From Ruegeria sp. THAF33 (GTDB lineage Bacteria > Pseudomonadota > Alphaproteobacteria > Rhodobacterales > Rhodobacteraceae), in assembly GCF_009363615.1 (NCBI RefSeq), contig NZ_CP045386.1, forward strand, positions 150,581 to 214,580: DNA of 64,000 nt, written 5' to 3'. A program made the position numbers and the translations under genes. Shown here one piece after another: positions 16,336 through 25,557 of this stretch. The notes beneath the pieces are model-generated. The model saw only the letters and a program-made list of their open reading frames with translations. It was not told where the DNA came from and did no database searches. Position 1 is the stretch's first letter. Each line of letters opens with the position of its first letter.

Positions 16336-17520
16336 ATGATTCCCGTGACACCACTTGCGGCAGAAAGACCATCGGCACTCGCCACGGAAATATCTGAGAG
16401 ATTAAACTCGGCTATCCGGGAACATCTACTTGCTGCATTTGCCCCCGACAACACCAAATCACTGCGAAATTTTGCAGCGCCAGAAGCTGCTGAACTCTTA
16501 GGAGTCTCAGGTCAATTCATGCGCAAAGTCCATGCAGAGGGAACGATTCCTGAACCGAATGACGTACGCAGCGGTAGGCGTTACTATACTGCCCAAGAAC
16601 TTTGGGAGGCTCGCGAAACGCTTGAGAAAACCTCACGCAAAAAAGGGCGCTATGTCCCTCGCCGGACTGAAGGAGAAAAGCTCCAAGTCTGGCAGTTGAT
16701 GAACTTCAAAGGCGGCAGCAGTAAGAGCACCACAACAATTCACTTGGCTCACTATTTTGCGCTTCGCGGTTACCGTGTACTGTCTGTTGATCTGGATCCT
16801 CAAGGCTCTCTTACATCCATGTGCGGCATAAGCCCGGAAATAGAGTTTGACGGGCTGACGATTTACGACGCTATTCGATATGAAGATCCGGTAGATATGG
16901 CGGACGTCGTGCTTCCGACATACTTCCCCGGTCTCTCTGTGGCTCCGTCACGGCTTGTTCTTTCCGAATTTGAGACAGAATCTGCCGTTCACTCCAATCC
17001 AGACCATCCGTTCTTTACAAGAATACGGAATGCCCTGGCCCAGGTGGAAGGCGATTTTGACCTTGTTCTGATTGATAGCCCACCTCAACTAGGATTCTTG
17101 ACAATTGCTGGGATGGCGGCCGCCAGTTCATTGCTTGTGCCACTTACACCTTCGATGCTGGACGTGTCTTCGACGGCTCAATTTCTCGAACTCGCTGGTG
17201 CTTACATGGCAGTCATTGAAGATGCCGGCGCTACGCTCGAATACGACAACTTCAAATTCCTGATAACGCGTGACGAGCCAACAGACGTACCGTCCCAACA
17301 ACTGGCTTCGTTCATGCGGGCACTGTTTCAGGATCGCGTTATGTCAGCTACAGCCCTCAAAAGCACCGCGGTCAGTGACGCCACAATGCTCAAACAATCA
17401 ATTTACGAAGTCGTGCGGTCAGAAATGACACGCGCAACTTATGATCGGGCAAAGAACTCAATGGATGCGATCGGCTCTGAGGTAGAGCAAATGATCCATC
17501 AAGCATGGGGACGCAGCTAA
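16336..17520 (+). CDS. repA: plasmid partitioning ATPase RepA (ParA-like)
   Basis: RepA is the ParA-family ATPase of repABC replicons. It moves plasmid copies apart and, with RepB, represses the operon. The 394-residue protein has an N-terminal winged-helix region with a MerR-like FMRKVHAEGTIP segment (about 61-72), then the deviant Walker A NFKGGSSKST (123-132), Walker B LVLIDSPP and the rest of the P-loop domain. Start ATG has GAGG just upstream. It shares one base with repB (TAATG), so the genes are translationally linked. Confidence 0.93.
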   Translation: MIPVTPLAAERPSALATEISERLNSAIREHLLAAFAPDNTKSLRNFAAPEAAELLGVSGQFMRKVHAEGTIPEPNDVRSGRRYYTAQELWEARETLEKTSRKKGRYVPRRTEGEKLQVWQLMNFKGGSSKSTTTIHLAHYFALRGYRVLSVDLDPQGSLTSMCGISPEIEFDGLTIYDAIRYEDPVDMADVVLPTYFPGLSVAPSRLVLSEFETESAVHSNPDHPFFTRIRNALAQVEGDFDLVLIDSPPQLGFLTIAGMAAASSLLVPLTPSMLDVSSTAQFLELAGAYMAVIEDAGATLEYDNFKFLITRDEPTDVPSQQLASFMRALFQDRVMSATALKSTAVSDATMLKQSIYEVVRSEMTRATYDRAKNSMDAIGSEVEQMIHQAWGRS

Positions 17521-18488
17521 TGGCTAGAAAGTCGCTTCAGGAGATGTCGGGGATCGCAAACACCATCGCGCGCTCGAGCCCCAAGGCCATCGATAAAACT
17601 CCAAAACCCAATGCCCCTGCTCTTGGTGCGCTTCAGGGCTCTCTTGCCGCAATCAGGGAAATTGACCCTGCTTTGATCGACGATTGGGGCCCAGCCGATA
17701 GGCTTGGTGAGTTTACAGCTGTAAACACCGACGAAGATGACGATAGTTTTGAAAGCTTGATGTCGAGCATCCAAGACGGTGGCCAACAAGTTCCCATTCT
17801 TGTTAGAAAATCGAAATCCGACGGTCGATACGAGGCAATTTATGGGAGGAGGAGGCTCAAAGCCTGCCGTGAACTCGGTATTAAAGTTCGCGCCAATGTT
17901 CAGGATATCGACGATGCTTCAGCGCTTCTCGCCAAGGGGCTTGAGAATGCTGCGAGGCGCAATCTTTCCTTCTACGAGAAAGCACGTTTTGCCGAGGCGA
18001 TCCTGACTTCCGGGCATGACACTGCAACGGTGCGGCAAGTATTGAACGTTTCGAAATCAGGGCTGTCTCACCTGACAAAAGTTACGCAACATGTTCCTGC
18101 AAAGATTGGTGACATGATCGGCGCAGCCCCAAAATCTGGCCGCCCAAAATGGACCGGGCTTGCAGAACACTTCGTTGCAGGCAAGCTGACGGAAGATGAA
18201 GCGGCCAATTTGCTTGCAACCATTGAGCCATCGATGTCGTCAGATGATCGGCTGGAAATGCTCCTTAAGGCAGCAGTCAAACGTGGTGCACGACAAAGAG
18301 AAGGTGCAGCCGAAGTAAGCCCAATTGAAGGCGTTACAATCAAATCCACCAACGGATCACTAACTGTTTCGGTCAAAAGAACCGGAGCTAACGCTGGCTT
18401 TGCTAGCTGGTTGGACAAAAACATGGCTGAAATCATCAAGCGCTCACACGCTGAGTTTACAGCTGTAAACACCGAGGAAAAGAACTGA
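17520..18488 (+). CDS. repB: plasmid partitioning protein RepB (ParB-like)
   Basis: RepB is the centromere-binding partner of RepA. From ATG 17520 (MARKSLQEMSG) it is 322 residues, with the ParB/Srx nuclease-like domain (QVPILVRKS, IYGRRRLKACRELG), the NTP-binding ENAARRNLSFYEKARF segment and a helix-turn-helix (VRQVLNVSKSGLSHLTKV). An ATG at 17505 adds five residues but lies inside repA. The gene itself contains two identical parS-like palindromes, each coding for FTAVN, near its start and at its very end. Confidence 0.93.
   Translation: MARKSLQEMSGIANTIARSSPKAIDKTPKPNAPALGALQGSLAAIREIDPALIDDWGPADRLGEFTAVNTDEDDDSFESLMSSIQDGGQQVPILVRKSKSDGRYEAIYGRRRLKACRELGIKVRANVQDIDDASALLAKGLENAARRNLSFYEKARFAEAILTSGHDTATVRQVLNVSKSGLSHLTKVTQHVPAKIGDMIGAAPKSGRPKWTGLAEHFVAGKLTEDEAANLLATIEPSMSSDDRLEMLLKAAVKRGARQREGAAEVSPIEGVTIKSTNGSLTVSVKRTGANAGFASWLDKNMAEIIKRSHAEFTAVNTEEKN
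17711..17726. promoter_or_regulatory. parS-like palindrome inside repB (5' copy)
   Basis: GTTTACAGCTGTAAAC is a perfect 16-base palindrome within codons 64-69 of repB. It is of the type bound by RepB in repABC plasmids (GTT...AAC form). The flanking bases GA and ACCGA are shared with the second copy. Confidence 0.7.
18455..18470. promoter_or_regulatory. parS-like palindrome at the 3' end of repB
   Basis: The same GTTTACAGCTGTAAAC occurs 18 bases before the repB stop, encoding a second EFTAVNT. With the copy at 17711 and the variant at 16173 this gives three potential partition sites across the operon. Confidence 0.7.
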
Positions 18489-18511
18489 GGACGAGCAGAA
18501 AGGAGGAAGGC

Positions 18512-18580
18512 AAACAAACAAAACCCCCGAAACCGGAGCTTCGAGGGCTGCTGCGCAAAGCGCAATTCTTAGATTAGACA
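18512..18580 (-). ncRNA. antisense ctRNA (incompatibility RNA) of repABC
   Basis: repABC plasmids carry a small counter-transcribed RNA between repB and repC that limits RepC synthesis and causes incompatibility. On the minus strand here are a -35 TTGTGT (18609-18614), 17 bases, and a -10 TAGATT (18586-18591). About 60 bases downstream an intrinsic terminator follows: CCCTCGAA pairing with TTCGGGGG, then TTTTGTTTGTTT (18512-18548). The predicted RNA is about 70 bases; its exact ends are inferred. Confidence 0.75.
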
Positions 18581-18665
18581 CCTAGAATCTAGCAGCACCC
18601 GAATCGCCACACAAGAAAAAACGCTCTTGAGCGAACGGGTAATTTTTGTCTGCCGATAGATAATC

Positions 18666-19721
18666 ATGAAAACACTAACAGCATTGGCTCCAAATGGAGC
18701 AACCTTGTCGGTAACGACAGGGCAGGGGAGTAGTACGCCCAAAAAATGGATACTTCTTCGCGCCGTTGAAGAGGCCAGAGAACCTCTTGGGTTAAAATCC
18801 ACAACTCTCAATGTCCTGAGAACGATGATTTCCTTTGTGGGCGGTGATCAGATTGCTCCGGACCAAGATGATCATCACATCTGCTTCGCTTCCAACGCGG
18901 CGATCGCCAAGCGAACTCATGTCAGCGTGCAGACAGTTGAGCGTCATATCTCAACGCTGGTTGAGCTTGGACTTATCCGCCGCGTAATGAGCGCAAACGG
19001 CAAGCGATGGGCGCGCCGGGATCGACAGGGCAGGGTGGTCACCGCAACTGGGCTCTCCTTGATGCCTTTGTCTGAACGGCACGCTGAGTTCATCCAGGAA
19101 GCCCAGAGGCATGCTGATCGAGTTCTGGAGTTCACTGTACTCCGCGACAAGGTTTCCGCCGCTCTGGCGCGCCTTAGGGACCTCGTAGCAAATGACACCG
19201 CGATCTCTGATTTGATGACCACCGTACGCAATGCTCTGCGTCGCAAACCAGATGCAAATATACTCAGCGAGCTGCTGGCAGAAATCTCTGTGGAAATCTC
19301 CGAGATAACACAGACTGATACAGAAAATTTGAGGGCCAGTGACAGTGAAATTGAGGGGCACAAAGAGGACTCTTTGAATCCCGAAGTTAAGAAAGAAAAA
19401 CTTTCTCAGATTCAGGTTTCTCCAGACCAAATGGAGCGCAGTTTTCCACGGCTATGCGCAGAACTACGCTTTGCGAAAGATCAGCACCACTGTGATCGGC
19501 TTATGGATGATATCGCCGAGTATCTACGACTCGGCAAAACCTGGTATGCAATGAAATTAACGTTTGGCCCCGCTATTCGCTTTATCGTTCTCGGATACAT
19601 CTTCCAACGTACTGAGAACATACAGTCTCCAGGGGCTTACCTGATTTCATTACTGGCCAAGATTGAAAAGGGAGAGCTATCTCCAAGCGCAATGCTGACG
19701 CGGACCTCCAATGCGTCGTAG
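18666..19721 (+). CDS. repC: replication initiator RepC
   Basis: RepC is the initiator protein of repABC replicons and normally acts on an origin inside its own gene. The 351-residue protein has a winged-helix N-domain (ICFASNAAIAKRTHVSVQTVERHISTLVELGLIRR, about 70-105) and a long helical region. The C-terminal domain ends FGPAIRFIVLGYIFQRTENIQSPGAYLISLLAK, a recognised RepC signature. It follows repB by 177 bases, the space that holds the ctRNA. Confidence 0.93.
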   Translation: MKTLTALAPNGATLSVTTGQGSSTPKKWILLRAVEEAREPLGLKSTTLNVLRTMISFVGGDQIAPDQDDHHICFASNAAIAKRTHVSVQTVERHISTLVELGLIRRVMSANGKRWARRDRQGRVVTATGLSLMPLSERHAEFIQEAQRHADRVLEFTVLRDKVSAALARLRDLVANDTAISDLMTTVRNALRRKPDANILSELLAEISVEISEITQTDTENLRASDSEIEGHKEDSLNPEVKKEKLSQIQVSPDQMERSFPRLCAELRFAKDQHHCDRLMDDIAEYLRLGKTWYAMKLTFGPAIRFIVLGYIFQRTENIQSPGAYLISLLAKIEKGELSPSAMLTRTSNAS

Positions 19722-19813
19722 GTTTTATGAAACAGGAAGAGATTTTCTGTCGTCAGCTTATCTTTCAAATCAATGTTTAGATTGAACGGTTCGGAAAGAG
19801 GTGAGCTATAGGA

Positions 19814-19831
19814 TTGACCCCTATGGGTCAA
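19814..19831 (+). promoter_or_regulatory. promoter/operator of the fic gene
   Basis: TTGACCC and GGGTCAA form a perfect seven-base inverted repeat with a four-base spacer. The left arm doubles as a -35 (TTGACC), with TAATAA 16 bases later as a possible -10. A protein bound to the repeat would block the polymerase, so repression is likely. The start codon at 19874 is about 30 bases downstream of the -10. Confidence 0.5.
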
Positions 19832-19873
19832 AAAGTAATAAATAATGAGTTATAGACTGGAATCTTATACCTC

Positions 19874-20986
19874 ATGATATGGAACTGGCAGAACCCTGAT
19901 TGGCCGACTTTTCGTTACGATGCCTCGAGCCTCGAACCATACGAGCAACAGTTCCTGTTGTCCTCAGGGGAAGTTCTTGGAGCGGTTCATCATGTGAACA
20001 CATCGGATCGAGATCAATTGCGTATCGACCTGCTAAGCGAAGAGGCAATGAAGACCAGTGCGATCGAAGGTGAGATGCTAGATCGGCTCAGCGTGCAATC
20101 TTCCTTGCGTCGCCATCTTGGACTGGCTCCCGACAGCTATCCATCCAAACCGCGCGAGCAAGGCGTTTCAGAAATGATGGTGGACGTTTATTCCAACTAT
20201 TCGGTGCCACTGTCACATGACACCCTGTTTCGGTGGCATGACATGCTTCTGTCCCATGACAGGCATCTGGAAACGATTGGATCATACCGGAGCCATGAGG
20301 ATGCAATGCAAATCGTCTCAGGCAGGCTCGACCGCCCAACGGTGCATTTCGAAGCGCCACCTTCTCATCAGATTCCAGCTGAAATGGACCAGTTCGTAAC
20401 CTGGTTCAACCGCACCGCACCAGATGGTCCAGAACCTTTGCGCGCACTGATCCGGGCCGGTTTGAGCCATCTGTATTTCGAGAGCATTCACCCCTTTGAG
20501 GACGGCAATGGCCGGTTGGGTAGGGCGCTGGCTGAAAAGTCCCTGGCACAAAACATTGGTCAGCCAAGTCTGATTGCACTTGCTTTCACGATCGAGCGAG
20601 AGCGGAAGGCATACTACGACCAACTCGAACGTCATCAAAAGACGCTAGACGTTACACCTTGGCTTATCTGGTTTGCCGAGACCGTTCTTACAGCGCAGCG
20701 GGTGACTCTTGATCGGGTTGGTTTCTTCATTGCTAAGACGCATTTCTATGACCGGTATCGTGATCAGTTCAACGCCCGGCAAAGCAAAGTAATCGCACGT
20801 TTGTTCAAAGCTGGACCGGAAGGGTTCAAAGGCGGATTAAGTGCTGAGAACTATATCTCGATCACGGGAACATCGCGCGCCACGGCGACGCGGGATCTGC
20901 AGGACCTGGTCGAGAAGGGCGCTCTGACCCGAACAGGTGAACTCCGGTACACTCGCTATTGGTTAAAGCTAGATCGGGACGGGTAG
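19874..20986 (+). CDS. Fic domain AMPylation-type protein
   Basis: Fic enzymes usually transfer AMP to a hydroxyl of a target protein. This 370-residue copy has an N-terminal DUF4172-like segment (MIWNWQNPDWPTFRYD). It carries an auto-inhibitory motif TSAIEG (61-66, of the [S/T]xxxE[G/N] type), the full active-site loop HPFEDGNGRLGR (206-217), and a C-terminal winged-helix part (ITGTSRATATRDLQDLVEKGAL). This is a class II (N-terminally inhibited) Fic with all catalytic residues. The DNA-binding tail suggests it could bind its own operator at 19814. Confidence 0.88.
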   Translation: MIWNWQNPDWPTFRYDASSLEPYEQQFLLSSGEVLGAVHHVNTSDRDQLRIDLLSEEAMKTSAIEGEMLDRLSVQSSLRRHLGLAPDSYPSKPREQGVSEMMVDVYSNYSVPLSHDTLFRWHDMLLSHDRHLETIGSYRSHEDAMQIVSGRLDRPTVHFEAPPSHQIPAEMDQFVTWFNRTAPDGPEPLRALIRAGLSHLYFESIHPFEDGNGRLGRALAEKSLAQNIGQPSLIALAFTIERERKAYYDQLERHQKTLDVTPWLIWFAETVLTAQRVTLDRVGFFIAKTHFYDRYRDQFNARQSKVIARLFKAGPEGFKGGLSAENYISITGTSRATATRDLQDLVEKGALTRTGELRYTRYWLKLDRDG

Positions 20987-21068
20987 GGGGCTGAAATACG
21001 GCACGAAGGGCGGGTGAGCGGCGCGGAAATGTGCCCGCGCTTTCAATTGGTCGGACTCTGAATTTCAA

Positions 21069-21997
21069 TCAGTCGAAGAGGCGAACTAGGAGTTTCTCGA
21101 GTTCTTCCCTTTGCTCGACGTGCTTTTTTGGGTTGTCCCGGATCAGGCGCTCCAGATTGAGAAGCTTCCAACGCACGGCGGGAAGATTGGCGGTCTGCGG
21201 TCGATCTATTGCGGCGAAATCCGGCGCGCCATCCTGCAGGCTGAGCAAAAATTGTCTGGTGGGTTTGTCGAAGCGAGACTGGATATCCGCAATCAGTTGG
21301 TTGCGCGTCGCCAGCAGGTCATCCAGGCCGACGGGCGACTTGGTCATGCCCTCGAACTCACGCACATAAGGTTGATCAAGGGCAATCAGGTTGGGATTCA
21401 GCAATTCGTGTGCCGGACGTGCCGAACAGGCAATGTAGATCAGGAAAGTCCGGAACAGATCATCCGTCAGTCCTTCATGTTCGTAGAGAAGTTTTACGTC
21501 ATGAAGATCGCGTGGATGCTGGCGATCCACGGCTGCGTGAAGCTTACCGCCGAACAAATCTTCGAATGAGACGATCTGCATTTCTGCATAGCCAAACGCG
21601 TCTGCTACGGCGTCGGAGACCGCCCGGGTTTCGGGATCGTGAACAACGCCGCGCGTGACTGGGGAGGTCTCGATTTTGACTTCTGCACCTTCCAGACGCG
21701 CAAGCACGCGGGTGGCGCCGCCTCCACCTCCTTTTATTCTCTGAGCCTTGGCCCGTTGATGCCCTTTTCGATCGACTTAGCGATACGATCCATGGCTTCG
21801 TTGATCTCGGCGAGGCTCTGTTCACGCTCTTTGATCGGCAGATATGTCAGGTCGATATCAACCGAGAGTCGCGGTAGATCGCGATAGAATAGGTTGATTG
21901 CTGTCCCGCCCTTGAGCGCGAATATCTCTTCCTGCGCGACGTAAGGCAATACACGCACGAGAAAGGCGACCTGGGATTCATAATTCCTACGCGCCAT
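21069..21997 (-). pseudogene. AbiEii-type nucleotidyltransferase toxin, frameshifted
   Basis: The N-terminal part (from ATG 21997: MARRNYESQVAFLVRVLP, then FALKGGTAINLFYRDLPRLSVDIDLTYLP) carries the GG-T and D-x-D nucleotidyltransferase signature. It ends at a stop at 21734. The rest (GGGGGATRVLARLEGAEVKIETSP through KLLVRLFD) continues in another frame to 21069. Adding one base near 21740 would restore a protein of about 309 residues. So the toxin is broken by a one-base deletion, unless it is a sequencing error. It overlaps the AbiEi gene by 11 bases. Confidence 0.75.
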
Positions 21998-22808
21998 TTT
22001 CTGCCCCTGTCGTGACGAACTCTTCGGGTACCATGATGCGATATCGCGGATGTATCCGGCCACCTTTGACCAATGCTCGATCCCCTGTCCCGAGGTTGAA
22101 GGCGTCAGCATCAAGTCGTTTGCGCCAGGGGTGATTGTGACGATCCGCAAAAACGAAGAAGAGGCGCCTGACCTTTATTTTCTTGCAGCTCAGCAAAAGT
22201 GCCGAGAGCAACTTAGGTCGTAGCGTCGTCAAGCCCTCGAACACCATGTCGAGGTTGTGAAAACTCTCATGGTCTGGCAATTCATCCATCGCTTCCATGA
22301 CCGCCCGTTCGGGGACCGACATGCGCAGTTGCCAATCCCACGGGAGGGAGTTTTCCGATTTTGTATCGTCATTTGTAAGGCCAAGTGCCTGGTCAGCGAA
22401 CAGCGATGTGTTTCGCGTTTCGATACGTGCGTTGAGTGGCAGCTTAATGAGCCAGTTGGGTATTTTGTAGCCATAGATCCAGACGGGGGCGTTGTTGCCC
22501 AAACGCAGGTAGTGGTCATAACCCTGTTGTGAGAGAGCGGTTTTGCCGCCGACATGAACGTCATAGCCCATGATGTGTTGCATCGAGATCAGGCAGGCCT
22601 TCCAGTCAACGGTGTTTGATGCGTGCGGATTGGGAACAGGTCGGCGGAAAACGCCGCGGTGAACGCGTTCGAGCCAGCCCCGTTTTACATAGTCGCGAAA
22701 GGTTTCGTAGGCTATGCCATGGGCGGTGAGCCAGTTGGCATCGACGAGATATCCCGCGGGCACCGAGTCGAGAACTTTCTTCAGATTTTGCGATCTTCCA
22801 GCGTTCAT
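21987..22808 (-). CDS. AbiEi-type antitoxin / transcriptional regulator
   Basis: The 273-residue protein is the antitoxin half of a type IV AbiE toxin-antitoxin system. An N-terminal winged-helix domain (LVDANWLTAHGIAYETFRDYVKRGWLERVHRGVFRRP) is followed by the AbiEi C-terminal domain. It represses the operon and counters the AbiEii nucleotidyltransferase. It is intact and lies upstream of the frameshifted toxin gene, so regulation may persist without an active toxin. Confidence 0.82.
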   Translation of the reverse strand: MNAGRSQNLKKVLDSVPAGYLVDANWLTAHGIAYETFRDYVKRGWLERVHRGVFRRPVPNPHASNTVDWKACLISMQHIMGYDVHVGGKTALSQQGYDHYLRLGNNAPVWIYGYKIPNWLIKLPLNARIETRNTSLFADQALGLTNDDTKSENSLPWDWQLRMSVPERAVMEAMDELPDHESFHNLDMVFEGLTTLRPKLLSALLLSCKKIKVRRLFFVFADRHNHPWRKRLDADAFNLGTGDRALVKGGRIHPRYRIMVPEEFVTTGAENGA

Positions 22809-23307
22809 GACGCCCTAAATCATATAATTTCAAAGAGAAGGCAAGAGGATTTCTTTGAGAAGTACATTTTTAAAGCGTCTATAGCGCTGAAAATAACACA
22901 TTATTAAAACCACAGCGCCACGCGGAAACCCATCGGAATACCCGGGATAAATGGAAGATTCCGGCGCCAAGGGCGGATAGCGGTCATTCGCTGCCAGAGC
23001 CACACAGCTTTCTGCAATCTGACAAAGCGGACATTCCCATCAAGCAGAGTAGGACGGAATAGGCCTCCCTTTTGCATGTGTTCAGGATTACACCGATCAT
23101 GGCTGGAATGATCACGACTTTTTATCCCTTCCATCGGGAAATCGGGTGATCAACCAAGAGCGATCTCTAACCAGTTGAGACACCTTCAAGCTGACACGTT
23201 CCGCCGCTTTTTCCGAGAGGCGCCAAGTATGTGCGGCACATAGGACCGCACTATTGGCGTATTTGAAACTGGTTTAAGTTGTCTACAGAATTACTTGCCA
23301 AGCACGT
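22809..23307. other. intergenic, nothing recognised
   Basis: About 500 bases between abiEi and xylB. It must contain the abiE promoter. A 76-codon minus-strand frame (22904-23134) has no family resemblance I can recognise and is not called. No strong repeat or terminator was seen. Confidence 0.4.
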
Positions 23308-24771
23308 CTATCCCCGCCTAGACGATATTTCCTGAAGATGTTCGTATGCCGCGCGGAAACGGATTTTTGCCGCGTTTAAAGCCTCTGTCATATTACTGTC
23401 CGGAAGCACCCGCTCACCGATTCTGGGAGGTTTGAGGATGTCCTCTGGCGACGCTCCGGATCCAGCGATCATTGCAAGTCGAGCTGCCCCAAGTGCGGCA
23501 CCGAACTCACCATCCTGCGGCAACTCTATGGGCACATCCAGAACGGTTGCGATCAGTTTTACCCAGTACCGCGATTGCGTTCCACCGCCGATGCCGATCA
23601 GACGGTCTATGTGGGCTCCAGTCTGCGCCAGCGCATCATACGAGTCGCTCAAACCGTAGGCGACACCTTCGAGCACCGCACAGGTAAGGTCGCTCTGGTC
23701 GGTATCCTTTCCCAGCCCGGTAAAGCTGCCTCGAATGCTGGCGTCGTTATGGGGTGTGCGTTCTCCGGACAGGTAGGGGTAGAACTGCACGCGACCGGGC
23801 GCACGCAAATTGTCGCCCAGATTGCGCGTCAGGTCGGATGGATTCTTGCCAGTGATCTGACCCAGCCAGTTTAGGCTATCCGTTGCCGACAACATGACAC
23901 CCATCTGGTACCAGCGATCAGGAACTGCGTGGCAGAACGTGTGCAGTGCAGAATCAGGAGCAGGGTAGTAACCATCCCGCGCAGCCAAAAGAACGCCTGA
24001 GGTTCCGAGAGACAGAAAGCCATCGGCCTCATTCAAAGCCCCTAGGCCACAGGCAGCTGCCGCGTTATCTCCCGCACCACCCGCAACAAAGACGCTGCCA
24101 CTGACGCCCCAGTTTGCCGCTAAATCGGGCCGTAGGGTGCCGGCCGGCTGGCATCCTTCGACAAGCCGCGGCATCTGTGTTTCGCTCATCTGTCCGGCGG
24201 TCAGCAACTTGTCGGACCACGCGCGGCCCGACACGTCCAGCCAGGATGTTCCGGCGCTGTCCGACATATCAGCGACATAGTCGTCGGTCAGGTAGTAGTT
24301 CAGATAAGCAGTAGGCAGCAGGACCTTGGCCACGCGGGCGAAACTTTCAGGCTCATGAGCCTTGACCCAGAGCAGTTTGGGCGCCGTGAAACCGGGAAAC
24401 ACGATGTTGCCTGAAATCTCACGAACGCCGGGCATGGCATCCAGATGCTGTGCCTCAATATCCGAGCGCGTGTCATTCCACAGAATGCAAGGCCGGATCA
24501 CGTCGCCAGCAGAATCCAGCAGAGTTGCGCCATGCATATGTCCTGCGACGCTGACAGCGCGGAGGTCGGTAAACTCGGGGTGACTACCGCGCAATTCGCC
24601 AACCGCCATCTCAAGCGCCGTGATCCAATCCGCCGGGTTCTGTTCGCTCCAACCGGGGTGTTTGTGTTCGGATGAGTAAGACTGCTCGGCCGATCCGATC
24701 ACGCTGCCATCTTCTGCCAGAAGCAGGGCGCGAAGCCCGGATGTTCCCAGATCTATGCCAAGGTAGCTCAT
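23308..24771 (-). CDS. xylB: xylulokinase
   Basis: XylB phosphorylates D-xylulose to xylulose 5-phosphate in the cytoplasm. From ATG 24771 the protein is 487 residues, the usual size, and shows FGGY features. These are the N-terminal phosphate loop YLGIDLGTSGLRALL, HMHGATLLD and ILWNDTRS in the sugar site, GGAGDNAAAACGLG, SLGTSGVL, and the C-terminal IGGGTQSRYWVKLIA. It is downstream of the HAD and ABC ATPase genes on the same strand. It would take the product of the xylitol dehydrogenase encoded divergently. Confidence 0.92.
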   Translation of the reverse strand: MSYLGIDLGTSGLRALLLAEDGSVIGSAEQSYSSEHKHPGWSEQNPADWITALEMAVGELRGSHPEFTDLRAVSVAGHMHGATLLDSAGDVIRPCILWNDTRSDIEAQHLDAMPGVREISGNIVFPGFTAPKLLWVKAHEPESFARVAKVLLPTAYLNYYLTDDYVADMSDSAGTSWLDVSGRAWSDKLLTAGQMSETQMPRLVEGCQPAGTLRPDLAANWGVSGSVFVAGGAGDNAAAACGLGALNEADGFLSLGTSGVLLAARDGYYPAPDSALHTFCHAVPDRWYQMGVMLSATDSLNWLGQITGKNPSDLTRNLGDNLRAPGRVQFYPYLSGERTPHNDASIRGSFTGLGKDTDQSDLTCAVLEGVAYGLSDSYDALAQTGAHIDRLIGIGGGTQSRYWVKLIATVLDVPIELPQDGEFGAALGAARLAMIAGSGASPEDILKPPRIGERVLPDSNMTEALNAAKIRFRAAYEHLQEISSRRG

Positions 24772-24805
24772 GCGACTTTGCCCCTCATTGGTACCTGCAA
24801 ATCGT

Positions 24806-25546
24806 TTACTGTTTTGCCCGCTGCCTGAAAATCGCAGGCGCGAGTGCTTCATATGATGATATGATCAGATCAGCCCCTTGCTGACTTAGAAACTCGCCAT
24901 GCTGGTCTTCAATACCACGTAGATGCGCCCCACCCACAAATCCGGCACAATACATGTTAGCCGCCTTGGCAGCGCGCACGCCATAAGGTGAGTCTTCGAT
25001 CACAAGGCAGTTTCTGGGGGGAACGCCGACCTGAGCAGCGGCGTATAGAAACAAGTCTGGTGCTGGTTTGCCGTGCTCAACTTGCTCGGCGCTGAAGACG
25101 TTACCAAACAACGCGGTCATCTGCATCGCCGTCAGGGCAACACTGATCCGTTCGAACGTCCCGCTGGAGGCGATGCAATACGGAAGGTTCAACGTCGTCA
25201 ACACCCCCAAAAAATCTTTGACTTCAGCAATAGGTGAGAGTTCCCGCTTGAAACGTCGGAACAACTTGGCCTGCCATGTATGCGCAAAGCCTCTGGCAGA
25301 GGTTGTGCTGTGCTCAGCAACAAAAGCTTCAATTGTCGAGAGAGATTTGCCCAGAAATAGGCTTCGGACCTCTTGTGCCTGCAGGTCGATACCATACTCT
25401 GTCAGAGTTTCTTTCAATGTGGACAGCGAGATGATCTCGCTATCGGCAATAACTCCATCAAAATCAAAAATAATCAGATCGAACGCCTCAAGCGATAAAG
25501 GAGGCTGCGCATCCGGCTTGGAACCCTTGGCGTTGTCGCCTGCCAT
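24806..25546 (-). CDS. HAD-superfamily sugar-phosphate phosphatase
   Basis: This 246-residue HAD subfamily I protein has motif I FDFDGVIADSE, motif II ASSGT, motif III HGKPAPDLF and motif IV VIEDSPYGVRAAKAA. That is a beta-phosphoglucomutase/phosphatase-like set. The ATG at 25546 is preferred over GTG 25555, which leaves no room for the AAGG site. It sits between the ABC ATPase (11 bases upstream) and xylB, so it likely acts on a phosphorylated sugar or polyol of this pathway. The substrate is not predictable. Confidence 0.8.
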   Translation of the reverse strand: MAGDNAKGSKPDAQPPLSLEAFDLIIFDFDGVIADSEIISLSTLKETLTEYGIDLQAQEVRSLFLGKSLSTIEAFVAEHSTTSARGFAHTWQAKLFRRFKRELSPIAEVKDFLGVLTTLNLPYCIASSGTFERISVALTAMQMTALFGNVFSAEQVEHGKPAPDLFLYAAAQVGVPPRNCLVIEDSPYGVRAAKAANMYCAGFVGGAHLRGIEDQHGEFLSQQGADLIISSYEALAPAIFRQRAKQ

Positions 25547-25557
25547 CGCGCGCACCC

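Noticed and set aside
22904..23134. 76-codon minus-strand frame between abiEi and xylB
   Set aside because: No ribosome binding site, no family resemblance, and isolated in non-coding DNA.
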